Positions 5,187-5,444 of a stretch of DNA of 5,444 bases are shown here, piece by piece. Position numbers and translations under genes: made by a program. The DNA comes from Deltaproteobacteria bacterium (GTDB lineage Bacteria; Desulfobacterota; Desulfobacteria; Desulfobacterales; JAUVKB01): the NCBI GenBank assembly GCA_030596405.1, contig JAUVKB010000147.1, positions 1-5,444 of the forward strand, read 5' to 3'. The first letter of the stretch is position 1. Each line of letters opens with the position of its first letter. The notes below the pieces were generated by a model that had not been told where the DNA came from, did not search any database, and saw only the letters and a program-made list of their open reading frames with translations.

Positions 5187-5444
5187 CCCCAATACTGATT
5201 ATTTCGATATTTGATTTATCATATGGGAGAAAAAGAGAGACTTTAAATATTCAAATAACTCAACACATCCAGCATCAATAAGATTTAATAGTGACTATTG
5301 ACGATTGGAAAAACAGCAGGAAAACGATAAAATACGTGTAAGGGTGCTGGAAAGAAAAACTTGATTGCAAAAGGGATTGTGAAAGGCAAAATGCTCTGTG
5401 AAAATAGCAGCACAACTCAAAGGCATCCGTTACAGAGTAGCCCC
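5187..5444. other. AT-rich region with no supportable gene
   Basis: I checked all frames on both strands and found only short open stretches with no recognisable motif and no credible start plus ribosome site. The longest runs on the minus strand from the window edge to about 5276 and is Phe-rich and low in complexity. The one structure I see is AATAGT-G-ACTATT (5287-5299), an odd-centred 6+1+6 dyad that could be a protein site or chance. The region may be the decayed upstream neighbour of the truncated ATPase or plain intergenic DNA. Confidence 0.5.

Noticed and set aside
4505..5433. 10-bp inverted match GTAACGGATG (4505-4514) and CATCCGTTAC (5424-5433), possible element borders
   Set aside because: About a dozen such 10-bp matches are expected by chance in a window of this size, and neither copy marks another boundary.

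Overview
The window looks like a piece of a bacterial chromosome, probably from Desulfobacterota (the former Deltaproteobacteria, Desulfobacterales-like). This is an inference from gene style: a patatin end, a universal stress protein and a PEP synthase in a row, an NPF-type P-loop ATPase, and a decayed REP-associated transposase tail with the conserved ARSLLCYW motif. No single marker proves the taxonomy.

Positions 1-3066 form a compact, same-strand cluster of metabolic and stress genes. It holds the 3' end of a patatin-like phospholipase, a single-domain universal stress protein whose ribosome site abuts the patatin stop codon, and a complete phosphoenolpyruvate synthase (ppsA). The short gaps and lack of terminators suggest an operon. 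PEP synthase feeds gluconeogenesis from pyruvate.

Positions 3067-4640 are more AT-rich and accessory in character. A structured intergenic repeat follows ppsA. Next comes a lone, intact P-loop ATPase (Walker A, Walker B, C-terminal winged-helix-like region), then a hairpin with a perfect 14-bp tandem duplication and a second, larger hairpin.

Positions 4641-5444 are a graveyard region. The C-terminal tail of a REP-associated (RAYT-type) transposase survives without its catalytic domain and apparently with an in-frame gap inside its helix-turn-helix. It is followed by a palindrome and a 16-bp near-tandem repeat. Exactly there, on the minus strand, a second ATPase gene of the same family as the intact one is cut off in the middle of its Walker A motif. 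Upstream of that fragment's start is a 26-bp perfect palindrome overlapping a plausible minus-strand promoter, so the control region seems to have outlived its gene. The last 258 bases hold no gene that I can support.

The most interesting reading is that a transposase-associated element, or a deletion beside it, destroyed one of two convergent ATPase paralogs. I see no convincing new multi-gene system.
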